From Streptomyces sp. S.PNR 29 (lineage in GTDB: Bacteria; Actinomycetota; Actinomycetes; Streptomycetales; Streptomycetaceae), in NCBI RefSeq assembly GCF_030386795.1, contig NZ_JANUQM010000001.1, forward strand, positions 616,363 to 680,362: a stretch of 64,000 nt of DNA, given 5' to 3'. The translations under genes and the position numbers were made by a program. Shown here one piece after another: positions 34,687 to 42,528 of the stretch. The notes beneath the pieces are model-generated. The model was not told the DNA's origin and did not search any database. It saw only the letters and a program-made list of their open reading frames with translations. Positions within the stretch are counted from its first letter, which is position 1. Every line of letters starts with the position of its first letter.

Positions 34687-34704
34687 GTTCATTGTTTGTT
34701 TATC
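34687..34704 (+). promoter_or_regulatory. Candidate AfsR-binding direct repeat upstream of afsS
   Basis: Heptamers GTTCATT (34687-34693) and GTTTATC (34698-34704) start 11 bases apart, the one-turn direct-repeat spacing used by SARP-type activators. They lie between afsR and afsS, where AfsR is known to bind in S. coelicolor. Confidence 0.6.
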
Positions 34705-34795
34705 GCCACCCGCCATGCTCATGAGTGCTGATCCGTCGCGTCGGGGGGCAGACGGCTCGGCTCATGGCCTCACCACTAGGGTGAACGGCCTTGAA

Positions 34796-34837
34796 GTGCC
34801 CGCCCGGCGACCCGCGGGGGAGCCGCTGGGCGGGCAC
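34796..34837 (+). other. Strong hairpin in the afsS leader
   Basis: GTGCCCGCCC (34796-34805) and GGGCGGGCAC (34828-34837) are perfect 10-bp arms, extended inward by four more pairs including one G-U. The hairpin ends 34 bases before the afsS ATG. It could terminate afsR transcription or act as a leader structure for afsS. Confidence 0.6.
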
Positions 34838-34871
34838 CAGCCTCTGGAGCGTTCGACAGGAGTTGCCGACG

Positions 34872-35081
34872 ATGAGCGATGCCGCGAAGAAGCAGGACAC
34901 GACCACACTGGAGAACCACGCCGGCACCCCGGGCGACGGCTCGACCGTGAAGCCGCTGGAAAACCACGCCGGCAGCGTGGCGGAGAGCGAGACCATCAAG
35001 CCTCTGGAGAACCACGCGGGCAGTGTGGAAGCGGGCGTCTTCAAGACCCAGGAGAACCACGCTGGTTCTGAGGAAGCGTAG
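34872..35081 (+). CDS. afsS: AfsS-like small repeat protein with LENHAG motifs
   Basis: A 69-residue acidic protein. ENHAG occurs four times, at residues 14, 30, 46 and 61, preceded by Leu in three copies and Gln in the last, with spacing 16, 16 and 15. AGGAG lies nine bases before the ATG. Position directly after afsR, size and internal repetition identify it as AfsS, the 'sigma-like' target of AfsR that switches on antibiotic synthesis in S. coelicolor (63 residues there). From memory that protein has T-x-D-N-H-M-P repeats, so the core here is altered (E-N-H-A-G). The mode of action of AfsS is not established. A terminator hairpin follows. Confidence 0.85.
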   Translation: MSDAAKKQDTTTLENHAGTPGDGSTVKPLENHAGSVAESETIKPLENHAGSVEAGVFKTQENHAGSEEA

Positions 35082-35104
35082 CGAGCCTCACGATCGACGG
35101 GGGA

Positions 35105-35143
35105 TCGGCCGCGGCGGCGCGGAGGGGGAGCCGCCGCGGCCGA
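35105..35143. terminator. Bidirectional hairpin terminator between afsS and the ligase gene
   Basis: A perfect 14-bp stem (TCGGCCGCGGCGGC with GCCGCCGCGGCCGA) and an 11-base loop lie 24 bases after the afsS stop and 43 bases from the convergent ligase stop. Confidence 0.8.
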
Positions 35144-35185
35144 CGTGTGTCCTACGCCCAGTTCCCGCCCATAACCGACCGGCGT

Positions 35186-36814
35186 TCACACCTGCCGCGC
35201 CCGTTCGCGTACCGCCGTCCGCCCCCGCAACTCCCCCTTGACCACCTTCCCGCTCGCGTTCCGCGGCAGTTCCCCCACGAACTCCACCGCCCGCGGCACC
35301 TTGTAGTTCGCCATCTCGCGCCGGGCCCAGGCGATCAGGTCGGCGTCCGTCAGCGTGGCTCCCGGCCTCCGGACCACGTACGCCTTGCCGACCTCGCCGA
35401 GCCGGGCATCCGGTACGCCGATGACCGCCACGTCCGCGACGTCCGGATGGAGGCCGAGCGCCTGCTCGATCTCCGCCGGGTAGGCGTTGAAGCCGCCGAC
35501 GATGAACATGTCCTTCAGGCGGTCGGTGATGCGCAGGCAGCCCGACTCGTCCAGCACGCCCACGTCCCCCGTCCGCAGCCACCCGTCCCGCGTGAGCACC
35601 TCGGCCGTGGCCGCCTCGTCGTCGTAGTAGCCGCGCATGACGTTGAAGCCGCGGACCTGGATCTCCCCCGGGGTTCCGGGTCCCAGCGGTACGCCCCCGG
35701 CGTCCACCACCCGTACCTCCGTGCCGGGGACGGCCCGCCCCGACGTCGACGCGATGACCGACGGGTCGTCGCCGCGGCGGCACATCGTGACGATGCCACT
35801 GGCTTCCGAAAGGCCGTACGCCGTGAGGACCGTGTCCACGCCCAGTTCGCCCCGCAGGCGTTCCACCAGCGTCAGGGGGACCACCGCCGCGCCCGTCACG
35901 ACCAGCCGCAGCGCCGAGAGGTCGTGGGCGTCGCGGGCCGGGTGGTCCAGGAGGGACTGGTGGAGGGTGGGCGGGCCCGGCAGGACCGAGATCCGTTCCG
36001 CCGCGATGTTCGCCAGGACCGTGTCCACGTCGAACACCGGCTGGGGGATCATCGTCGCCCCCCGCATCAGGCAGGCGATCACCCCCGCCTTGTAGCCGAA
36101 GGTGTGGAAGAAGGGGTTCACGATCAGGTAGCGGTCGCCCTGCCGCAGCCCCGCCAGGTCGCTCCACACCTCGTACGCCCGCAGTGTCTGCGCGTGGGTG
36201 ATCACCGCGCCCTTGGGGCGGCCCGTCGTCCCGGACGTGTAGATGATGTCCGACGGCGACGTTCCGTCCACCGCGGCCGAACGCGCCCGGACCTCCGCCT
36301 CCCCCACCCCCTCCCCGCTCGCCAGGAAGTCCTTCCACGTCAGGAAGGACGCCGGCGCGTCGTCCGACAGGACGACCACCTTCCGCAGGTCCGGGAGACC
36401 GGGCAGGGGACCACCCCCCACCCCCTCCCCCGCGGCCCTCCTCAGCGACGCCACGTACGACGTCCCCAGGAACGTCCCCGTCACGAACAGCAGCCGCGCC
36501 CCGCTCCGGCGCAGCACGTCCGCCGCCTCCGAGCCCTTGAAGCGGGTGTTCAGCGGCACCAGCACCCCGCCCGCGGAGACCGCGCCCAGCGCCGCGACGA
36601 TCCAGTCCAGGGAGTTCGGCGCCCAGATGCCGACCCGGTCGCCCGCCCGCACGCCGGCCGCGACGCAGGCCGCCGCCGCGCGCTCCACCCGGACGCCCAG
36701 TTCCGCGTACGTGATCCGGGTACGGCCCTCCGCCACGGCCTCCACCCCGCCGTACCGCACGGCCGCCGAGCGGACCAGTCCCGGGATGCTCCCCCACTCC
36801 AAGTCACCGCGCAC
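35186..36814 (-). CDS. Acyl-CoA synthetase, AMP-forming (FadD3-like)
   Basis: A 542-residue adenylate-forming ligase that activates a carboxylic acid as its CoA thioester. Motifs: YTSGTTGRPKGAVITH (phosphate loop), TAYGLSEASG, the aspartate of WLRTGDVG, the hinge RITDRLKDMFIVGGFNAYPAEIE and the catalytic lysine in NASGKVVKGEL. It resembles FadD3/FadD17-type ligases acting on cyclic or branched propionates. GGAGG lies five bases before GTG 36814. Divergent from the thiolase operon; operator 5 overlaps a TAATCT -10 box on this side. It would feed the downstream thiolase and hydratase. Confidence 0.92.
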   Translation of the reverse strand: MRGDLEWGSIPGLVRSAAVRYGGVEAVAEGRTRITYAELGVRVERAAAACVAAGVRAGDRVGIWAPNSLDWIVAALGAVSAGGVLVPLNTRFKGSEAADVLRRSGARLLFVTGTFLGTSYVASLRRAAGEGVGGGPLPGLPDLRKVVVLSDDAPASFLTWKDFLASGEGVGEAEVRARSAAVDGTSPSDIIYTSGTTGRPKGAVITHAQTLRAYEVWSDLAGLRQGDRYLIVNPFFHTFGYKAGVIACLMRGATMIPQPVFDVDTVLANIAAERISVLPGPPTLHQSLLDHPARDAHDLSALRLVVTGAAVVPLTLVERLRGELGVDTVLTAYGLSEASGIVTMCRRGDDPSVIASTSGRAVPGTEVRVVDAGGVPLGPGTPGEIQVRGFNVMRGYYDDEAATAEVLTRDGWLRTGDVGVLDESGCLRITDRLKDMFIVGGFNAYPAEIEQALGLHPDVADVAVIGVPDARLGEVGKAYVVRRPGATLTDADLIAWARREMANYKVPRAVEFVGELPRNASGKVVKGELRGRTAVRERARQV

Positions 36815-36839
36815 AGCAGCCTCCAGCCGACCCGCACTA

Positions 36840-36856
36840 GCTGACTGCTCGTCAGA
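36840..36856. promoter_or_regulatory. TetR-type operator (site 5), ligase promoter
   Basis: GCTGACT-GCT-CGTCAGA, 12 of 14 consensus bases. On the minus strand TAATCT (36854-36859) overlaps its edge and would be the -10 box of the ligase gene. Confidence 0.7.
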
Positions 36857-36866
36857 TTAGCTGTAA

Positions 36867-36883
36867 CCTGACGGTCTGTCAGC
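36867..36883. promoter_or_regulatory. TetR-type operator (site 6), thiolase promoter
   Basis: CCTGACG-GTC-TGTCAGC, 11 of 14 consensus bases, centred 27 bp from site 5. On the plus strand TAACCT (36864-36869) overlaps its left edge and would be the -10 box of the thiolase operon, mirroring site 5. Confidence 0.65.
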
Positions 36884-36915
36884 CGACCACTGAGCGTGCG
36901 GAGGTGACCGGCACC

Positions 36916-38064
36916 ATGGCCGTACTCAAGGACTCCACCGCCATCGTCGGCATCGGGCAGACCGCCTTCGCCAAGCGGCTGGAGGAGGACGAGCGGACCC
37001 TCGCCTGCCGTGCCGTTCTCGCCGCCCTCGACGACGCCGGCATCGCGCCCGGCGAGGTCGACGCGCTCGCCTCCTACACCATGGAGGAGACCGACGAGGT
37101 GGAGCTCGCCAAAGCCGTCGGCTTCGGTGACCTCACCTTCTTCAGCCGCGTCCCCTACGGCGGCGGCGGTTCCTGCGCCACCGTCGCCCACCTCGCCGCC
37201 GCCATAGCCGCCGGGCAGGCGACGGTCGGCGTCGCCTGGCGGTCACGGAAGCGGGGGTCCGGCCCCCGTCCCTGGACCGACACCACCGTCCAGCTGCCCA
37301 CCCCCGCCCAGTGGACCCGGCCCTTCGGCCTCCTCCGCCCCGCCGACGAGATCGCCATGCTGGCGCGCCGGTACATGCACGAGTACGGCGCGACCCGGGA
37401 GCACCTCTTCAACGTCGCGCTCGCCTGCCGCAACCGGGCCAACCAGAATCCCGCCGCCGTGATGTACGACCGGCCTCTGACCCGCGAGATGTACATGACC
37501 TCCCGTTGGATCAGCGAGCCCCTGTGCCTCTTCGACAACTGCCTGGAAACGGACGGCGCCCTGGCCTGTGTCGTCGTCTCGCGCGAACGCGCCCGCGACT
37601 GCCGGCACGCCCCCGTCCACATCCACTCCGCCGCCCAGGGGCTGCCCGCCCAGCATCACGGCATGGTCAACTACTGGAACGACGACCCGCTCACCGGCCC
37701 GGCCTGGACCGCGGCCCGGCATCTGTGGAAGCAGTCCGACCTCACGCCCGAGGACGTGGACGTCGCCCAGATCTACGACGCGTTCACCCCGCTCATCCTC
37801 CTGTCCCTGGAGGGGTACGGGTTCTGCGGCAGGGGGGAAGGCGGGGCCTTCACCGAGGGCGGGGCCCTGGAGATCGGCGGGCGGCTTCCGATCAACACCG
37901 GTGGAGGAGGGCTGAGCGAGGCGTACATCCACGGCTTCAACCTCATCACCGAGGGCGTGAAGCAGTTGCGGGGGACGAGTACCGCCCAGGTCCCCGGCGC
38001 CGCCACCGCTCTCGTCACCGCCGGTGAGGGAGTCCCCACCTCGGCCCTGCTGTTGAGGAGCTGA
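36916..38064 (+). CDS. Thiolase-fold protein (SCP-x/Ltp type)
   Basis: A 382-residue protein of the lipid-transfer (SCP-x) thiolase group. It has AIVGIGQTAFAKRLEEDE, YGGGGSCATVAHLAAAIAAGQATVGVAWRSRKRGSG, DVAQIYDAFTPLILLSLEGYGFCGRGEGGAF and the late NTGGGGLSEAYIHG. In actinobacteria such proteins pair with a DUF35 partner, as in the Ltp2-type aldolase that cleaves steroid side chains. The DUF35 gene follows after one base, so the pair is probably one enzyme. A Shine-Dalgarno (GGAGG) lies upstream of ATG 36916; GTG 36904 is the alternative start. Controlled by site 6. Confidence 0.88.
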   Translation: MAVLKDSTAIVGIGQTAFAKRLEEDERTLACRAVLAALDDAGIAPGEVDALASYTMEETDEVELAKAVGFGDLTFFSRVPYGGGGSCATVAHLAAAIAAGQATVGVAWRSRKRGSGPRPWTDTTVQLPTPAQWTRPFGLLRPADEIAMLARRYMHEYGATREHLFNVALACRNRANQNPAAVMYDRPLTREMYMTSRWISEPLCLFDNCLETDGALACVVVSRERARDCRHAPVHIHSAAQGLPAQHHGMVNYWNDDPLTGPAWTAARHLWKQSDLTPEDVDVAQIYDAFTPLILLSLEGYGFCGRGEGGAFTEGGALEIGGRLPINTGGGGLSEAYIHGFNLITEGVKQLRGTSTAQVPGAATALVTAGEGVPTSALLLRS

Positions 38065-38065
38065 C

Positions 38066-38482
38066 ATGCTGTCACCCGCCATCGACTCCGAGGGCGCCCC
38101 CTTCTGGCGGTACGCCGCCCAGGGCGAGCTGCGCGTCCAGGCCTGCGCCGACTGCGGCCGGCTCCGCTTCCCGCCCCGGCCCTGCTGTCCCCACTGCCAG
38201 TCCTTCGCGAGCGAGTGGCGCAGGGTCGGCGGGCACGGGCGGGTCTGGTCGTACGTCGTTCCCCATCCGCCGCTGCTGGCCGGCTACGCGGAACAGGCGC
38301 CGTACAACGTCGTCGTCGTCGAGCTCGCCGAGGATCCCCGGATACGGCTCGTCGGGAACCTCGTCGCCTCGGCCGACTCAGCGCTCGACTCGTTTCCCCC
38401 GGCGAAGGTGCGCATCGGCGCCGGGGTGCAGGTCGTCTTCGGCAGTGACGGGCTGCCCCGGTGGGTGCTGGAGCGGCCGTGA
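38066..38482 (+). CDS. DUF35 zinc-ribbon/OB-fold partner of thiolase
   Basis: A 138-residue protein with a rubredoxin-like zinc ribbon, CADCGRLRFPPRPCCPHC (about residues 27-44), and an OB-fold thereafter (GRVWSYVVPH, APYNVVVVELAEDPRIRLVGNLV). DUF35 proteins bind CoA thioesters and complete the active site of SCP-x thiolases and Ltp2-type aldolases. It starts one base after the thiolase stop and ends overlapping the hydratase start (GTGA), so all three are co-translated. Confidence 0.9.
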   Translation: MLSPAIDSEGAPFWRYAAQGELRVQACADCGRLRFPPRPCCPHCQSFASEWRRVGGHGRVWSYVVPHPPLLAGYAEQAPYNVVVVELAEDPRIRLVGNLVASADSALDSFPPAKVRIGAGVQVVFGSDGLPRWVLERP

Positions 38483-39249
38483 GCGTACGCGTCAGCGCCG
38501 ACCGGGACACCGGTGTCGCGGTCGTCACCCTCGACCGGCCCGAGCGGCTCAACGCCGTCGATCTCGCCACCGCTCAGCAACTCGCCGACGCATGGCAGGA
38601 GTTGCGGTTCGACGACACCGTACGCGCCATCGTCCTCACCGGCGCCGGCGAGCGGGCGTTCTGCACGGGGATCGACCGGGACGTCGTGGTGCCGCAGCCC
38701 AGCTCGCCGTACATGACCGACGATCCGCTGCTGCGCATCGGGCCCAAGGCCAACGACCTGTGGAAGCCGGTCGTCGCCGCCGTGCGGGGGATGGCCTGCG
38801 GGGGCGCCTTCTACCTGCTCGGCGAGGCGGAGTTCATCGTCGCCGACACCACCGCCACCTTCTTCGATCCGCACACCACCTACGGGATGGTCAGCGCGTA
38901 CGAGTCGGTGCTCATGGCGCAGCGGATGCCGTACGGGGAGGCGGCGCGGATGGCGCTGATGGGGACGGCGGAGCGGATCGGTGCGCGGCGGGCCCACGAG
39001 ATCGGCCTCGTGTCCGAGCTCACCGAGCCGGGCGGGGCGACGGCCGCGGCGACCGAGTGCGCCGTCACCATCGCCGGGTATCCGGCCGCGGCCGTGCAGG
39101 GGACCGTGCGGGCCCTGTGGGCGGCCCGCGAGGCCTCGGTGGCGCAGGGGTTCGCGCAGGCGCCGCACCTGGTCGGGCTCGGGAACCTGCCGGGTGAGCG
39201 GCAGGCGGAGCTGTTCCGGGCGCGGCGCCGCGCTCACCGGGTCCGCTGA
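38479..39249 (+). CDS. Enoyl-CoA hydratase/isomerase family protein
   Basis: A 256-residue crotonase-fold protein. VVTLDRPERLNAVDLATAQQL begins the fold; the oxyanion-hole segments are GERAFCTGIDRD and AAVRGMACGGAFYLLGEAEFIVA. The usual E-x-x-x-G/P-x-G hydratase segment reads TYGMVSAYESVLMAQRMPYGEAARM, so the catalytic glutamates are not obvious and another crotonase reaction (isomerase, C-C hydrolase) is possible. GTG 38479 overlaps the DUF35 stop. Last gene of the thiolase operon. Confidence 0.88.
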   Translation: MSVRVSADRDTGVAVVTLDRPERLNAVDLATAQQLADAWQELRFDDTVRAIVLTGAGERAFCTGIDRDVVVPQPSSPYMTDDPLLRIGPKANDLWKPVVAAVRGMACGGAFYLLGEAEFIVADTTATFFDPHTTYGMVSAYESVLMAQRMPYGEAARMALMGTAERIGARRAHEIGLVSELTEPGGATAAATECAVTIAGYPAAAVQGTVRALWAAREASVAQGFAQAPHLVGLGNLPGERQAELFRARRRAHRVR

Positions 39250-39261
39250 CGCTAGGACCCC

Positions 39262-39780
39262 TTACTCCGCGGTCCGGGTCACATCGCTGAGCCGGCAACT
39301 GCTGCCGCTCGCGTTCTGTCCGCTCCGGGGGACGTAGGCGGCGGCCACGTCCAGGGTCTGCGTGGAGTCGGCGGCGACGTACGGGATGGTGGAGTTGCTG
39401 GTGCGCACCGGCGCGCCGGCCGGGTCCTTGAAGGTGACGCTGAACTTGTACGTGTACGTGGTGCTCGTGCTGGAGTTGGTGGCGCTGACCCGGGCGACGA
39501 TGCCGCGGGTCTTGTCGAAGGCGCAGCTGTCGATCTTGACGTCCTTGGCCGGGTCGGTGGCCCGGGACTTGCTCCCCGAGCCGCCGCCGGTGGTGGTGGA
39601 GACGTCGTCATCGTCGTCGTAGTGGCTGCTGCCGCCGGTCGTGCCGCCGGAGGTGCTCGACGAGTGGCTGGAGTTCGAGCTGTCGTTGCTGCAGCCGCCG
39701 CCGCTGGAGTGGCGGGCTCCGGTGAGGGCGACGACGACGCCGACGAAGACGGCGACAGCGCGGACATGGCGAAGCTTCAC
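39262..39780 (-). CDS. Secreted protein with Ser/Gly/Asp linker and beta domain
   Basis: A 172-residue exported protein. Residues 1-22 form a signal peptide (RAVAVFVGVVVALTG); a Cys lies at residue 30 but the surroundings are not a convincing lipobox. A Ser/Gly-rich linker with five consecutive Asp follows to about residue 75. The C-terminal 95 residues (VKIDSCAFDKTRGIVARVSATN to VAAAYVP) look like an FxLYD-type immunoglobulin-like domain with two cysteines. The GTG start is at 39780. Function unknown. It separates the catabolic operon from afsK. Confidence 0.75.
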   Translation of the reverse strand: MKLRHVRAVAVFVGVVVALTGARHSSGGGCSNDSSNSSHSSSTSGGTTGGSSHYDDDDDVSTTTGGGSGSKSRATDPAKDVKIDSCAFDKTRGIVARVSATNSSTSTTYTYKFSVTFKDPAGAPVRTSNSTIPYVAADSTQTLDVAAAYVPRSGQNASGSSCRLSDVTRTAE

Positions 39781-39964
39781 GGTGTTTCAACCCCCGTTGA
39801 ACAACATGCAGATGATCGTGAGCACGTCACGTTAGCAGTGGTCGCGTGGCGGAAAGTGCTCACCGGGCGTAGCGTCCGGTGTGAGAGCGGTGAAGGTTCC
39901 AGGACCGACGGCCGCCGTCAGGCACCCCTTCCGTGCGCCCGTACGACGGCCGTCTCCTTCCTGG

Positions 39965-42328
39965 TCAGGTGGTCCGGGCCGTGCCCGTGCCCTTCTCCGC
40001 GTCCAGTGCGTACACGCAGCGGTCCTTGCTGCACGCGTACACCACGCCGTCCTTGACGACCGGGGAGCCGGTGATCTCGCCGCCGGTCGCGAGCTTCCAG
40101 CGCAGCCGGCCGTCGTCGGCCTTCAGCGTGTACAGCAGGTGATCCGTGGAGCCGAAGTGGATGCGGCCCTCGGCCACCGCGGGGGCGCCCACGATGTCGC
40201 CGCCCGCCTGGAAGCGCCACTTGGGGGTGCCGGTGACGGCGTCCAGGGTGTACAGGCCCTTGCCGCTGCCGACGTGGACGTGTCCGGCGGCCACCAGAAC
40301 CGGGTCGACGGACGCCCGGGACTCGGTCGCGATGCGCCAGCGGTCGCGGCCGTCGGTGGCGTCGAGGGCGTAGACCGTGCCGAGGTAGTCGGCCAGGTAG
40401 ATACCGCCGCCCGTGACCGCCGGGCCCGGTACGTAGGTGGGCGGGCTGAGGAAGACCGCCGGGGCCTCGAAGTGCCACCTCACGTGTCCGGCCGCCACGT
40501 CCAGCGCGAGGACGCGCGTGCCGGCCGAGACGTACACGCAGCCGTCCGGCGCGTGGGTCACACGGACCGGGACGCCTCCGCAGGAGGCCGCGTCGCCGAT
40601 CGGGTACGACCAGCGCTCGTCGCCGGTGCGGGCGTCCAGGGCGCGCAGGCGGGCGTCCTGCCAGACGTACACCGTGCCGTCGTGGACGGCCGGGCCGGCC
40701 TCCGGGGACTCGAAGTCGGTCTGGGCGCCGGTGATCTCCCACAGCTTCTGGCCGTTGGAAGCCTCCCAGGCCTGGACGCCGCCGCCGCGCGTGCCGGTGA
40801 CGACCGTGCCCCGGTCGGCCTTGAGGGAGTAGACCCAGGCGTCCGTGGACAGCCGCCACAGGTCGGCGCCCTCCCTGCAGTCCAGGGCGAACAGGGTGGG
40901 GCCGTCGGAGGCGTGGATACGGCCGTACGCGACCGCCATCGACCAGGCGACGTCCCGTGTCTTGAAGCGGCGCCGGCCGGTCGCGACGTCCAGGGCGTGC
41001 ACCTCGAAGGAGGTGACGTAGACCAGGTCGTCGCAGACGGAGGGCGTACCCCAGACGTCGTTGGACATGCGGAACCGCCAGGGCCGCCAGCCGCTCGCCT
41101 GCTCCGGCGGGGCGGCCGGCGCCGGGGGCGCGGGTACGGCCGGGTCGGCGCCGTTGAGGCCGGGGCGCGGCTTGGACCAGGAGGCGGCGAGGGCGGCCTC
41201 CGGCGGGGGCGCCTTGACGGCGGCGGCGCGCATGTCGGCGACGCGCGGGCCGGGGCCGATGGGCACCGCCGCGCCGGCCAGCCGCACGGGGCCGGTGTCG
41301 GGGGCGCCGACCGGCGCGGGGACCGGCGGGGCGGCGGAGACGACGGGGTCGTGGGAGGGCGGGGGCGGGACCACGGCGGGCCGTCCGCCGCCGCTGCGGC
41401 CACCGCCCTGCTGGGTCTGCTGGGCCGGCGGGCGGCCGCCCCGGCGGGCCTCGATGAGGGCGACCGCCTTCTCGGGCAGCCAGGCCGACGCCGTACCGCT
41501 GTCGTCGGAGCCGGAGCCGAAGAGATGGGGGGCGAGCTGGGCCTGGAGGTCGGCGGGGGTGGGGCGGCCCGGCGGCTCCATCTGCATGCAGGACTCGATC
41601 AGCGGGCGCAGCTCCTCCGGCAGGCCTTCCAGGTCGGGGCCCTCGCGCAGCAGCATGAAGACGGTCTCGACCGGGTTGGCGCCGTGGAAGGGGGCGTGTC
41701 CGGTGGCGGCGAAGACGAGCGTGGAGCCGAGGGAGAAGACATCGCTGGCGCCGGTGACGCTGCGGGAGTCCTTCGCCTGCTCCGGGGACATGTAGGCGGG
41801 CGTACCGACGGCCACGTTGGTCATCGTCAGACGTGTGTTCGAGACGCCGGACGCGATACCGAAGTCGATCACCCGGGGGCCGTCCTCGACGACGAGGACG
41901 TTCGACGGTTTGAGGTCCCGGTGCACCAGCCCGGCGCCGTGGATGGACTGCAGCGCCTCGGCCACACCCGCCGCCAGCCAGCGCACCGCCTGGGCCGGGA
42001 GCGGCCCGCACTCGTTCACTATTTCCTCAAGGGAGGGCGCGGGGACGTACGCGGTGGCCAGCCAGGGCACGGCCGCGCGCGGGTCGGCGTCGACCACGGC
42101 CGCCGTGTAGAAGCCGGAGACCGCCCGTGCGGCCTCGACCTCGCGCGTGAAGCGGACGCGGAACAGCTGGTCCTCGGCGAGCTCCGTCCGGACCGTCTTG
42201 ATCGCCACGCGCCGGCCGGACGCCGAGCGTGCGAGATAGACCAGTCCCATGCCGCCGGCCCCCAGCCGTCCCAGCACCTCGAACGGCCCGATCCGCCGCG
42301 GATCGTGCTGCGTCAGCTGTTCCACCAC
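39965..42328 (-). CDS. afsK: AfsK, membrane-associated Ser/Thr kinase with beta-propeller
   Basis: A 787-residue kinase that matches S. coelicolor AfsK as I remember it. The kinase domain occupies about residues 16-275: Gly loop GRLGAGGMG (20-28), ATP-binding Lys44, catalytic HRDLKPSN, metal-binding DFG in VIDFGIASG and GTPAYMSPEQA. A Pro/Ala linker precedes a PQQ-type beta-propeller (about 430-785; repeats such as VYALDATDGRDRWRI and LYTLDAVTGTPKWRF), probably the sensor. AfsK autophosphorylates and phosphorylates AfsR. There is no obvious membrane span; association with the membrane is known from S. coelicolor. Start GTG 42328 has GGAGGTG eight bases upstream. It is separated from afsS by the ligase/thiolase genes. 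Confidence 0.95.
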   Translation of the reverse strand: MVEQLTQHDPRRIGPFEVLGRLGAGGMGLVYLARSASGRRVAIKTVRTELAEDQLFRVRFTREVEAARAVSGFYTAAVVDADPRAAVPWLATAYVPAPSLEEIVNECGPLPAQAVRWLAAGVAEALQSIHGAGLVHRDLKPSNVLVVEDGPRVIDFGIASGVSNTRLTMTNVAVGTPAYMSPEQAKDSRSVTGASDVFSLGSTLVFAATGHAPFHGANPVETVFMLLREGPDLEGLPEELRPLIESCMQMEPPGRPTPADLQAQLAPHLFGSGSDDSGTASAWLPEKAVALIEARRGGRPPAQQTQQGGGRSGGGRPAVVPPPPSHDPVVSAAPPVPAPVGAPDTGPVRLAGAAVPIGPGPRVADMRAAAVKAPPPEAALAASWSKPRPGLNGADPAVPAPPAPAAPPEQASGWRPWRFRMSNDVWGTPSVCDDLVYVTSFEVHALDVATGRRRFKTRDVAWSMAVAYGRIHASDGPTLFALDCREGADLWRLSTDAWVYSLKADRGTVVTGTRGGGVQAWEASNGQKLWEITGAQTDFESPEAGPAVHDGTVYVWQDARLRALDARTGDERWSYPIGDAASCGGVPVRVTHAPDGCVYVSAGTRVLALDVAAGHVRWHFEAPAVFLSPPTYVPGPAVTGGGIYLADYLGTVYALDATDGRDRWRIATESRASVDPVLVAAGHVHVGSGKGLYTLDAVTGTPKWRFQAGGDIVGAPAVAEGRIHFGSTDHLLYTLKADDGRLRWKLATGGEITGSPVVKDGVVYACSKDRCVYALDAEKGTGTARTT

Positions 42329-42456
42329 TTGCCTGCCACCTCCCCGTACGAGCCGCGTCACCGCCATATGTACGCGACCCCGTGCAGCGTCTCACCACCG
42401 CACCGCCATGGCGGCACGCACCCCGATTCTTCCTGGCCGGAGCCCTGGTTGCGAAC

Positions 42457-42492
42457 CCGGGGACAATCAGGGTGTCTCACCCTATCTCCGGG
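42457..42492 (-). terminator. Possible hairpin between VOC gene and afsK
   Basis: GGGTG-TCT-CACCC (42470-42482) is nested within outer arms CCCGGGGA and TCTCCGGG. It could terminate transcripts of the VOC gene before afsK. Confidence 0.35.
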
Positions 42493-42528
42493 CAAAGTGC
42501 GACTGTTCCATGGCGCAAAGACGTTTGT

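Noticed and set aside
34872..35081. Multi-core RiPP precursor, because of the repeated LENHAG units
   Set aside because: No modification enzyme, protease or peptide exporter lies nearby, and the location after afsR, size and repeat style fit AfsS.
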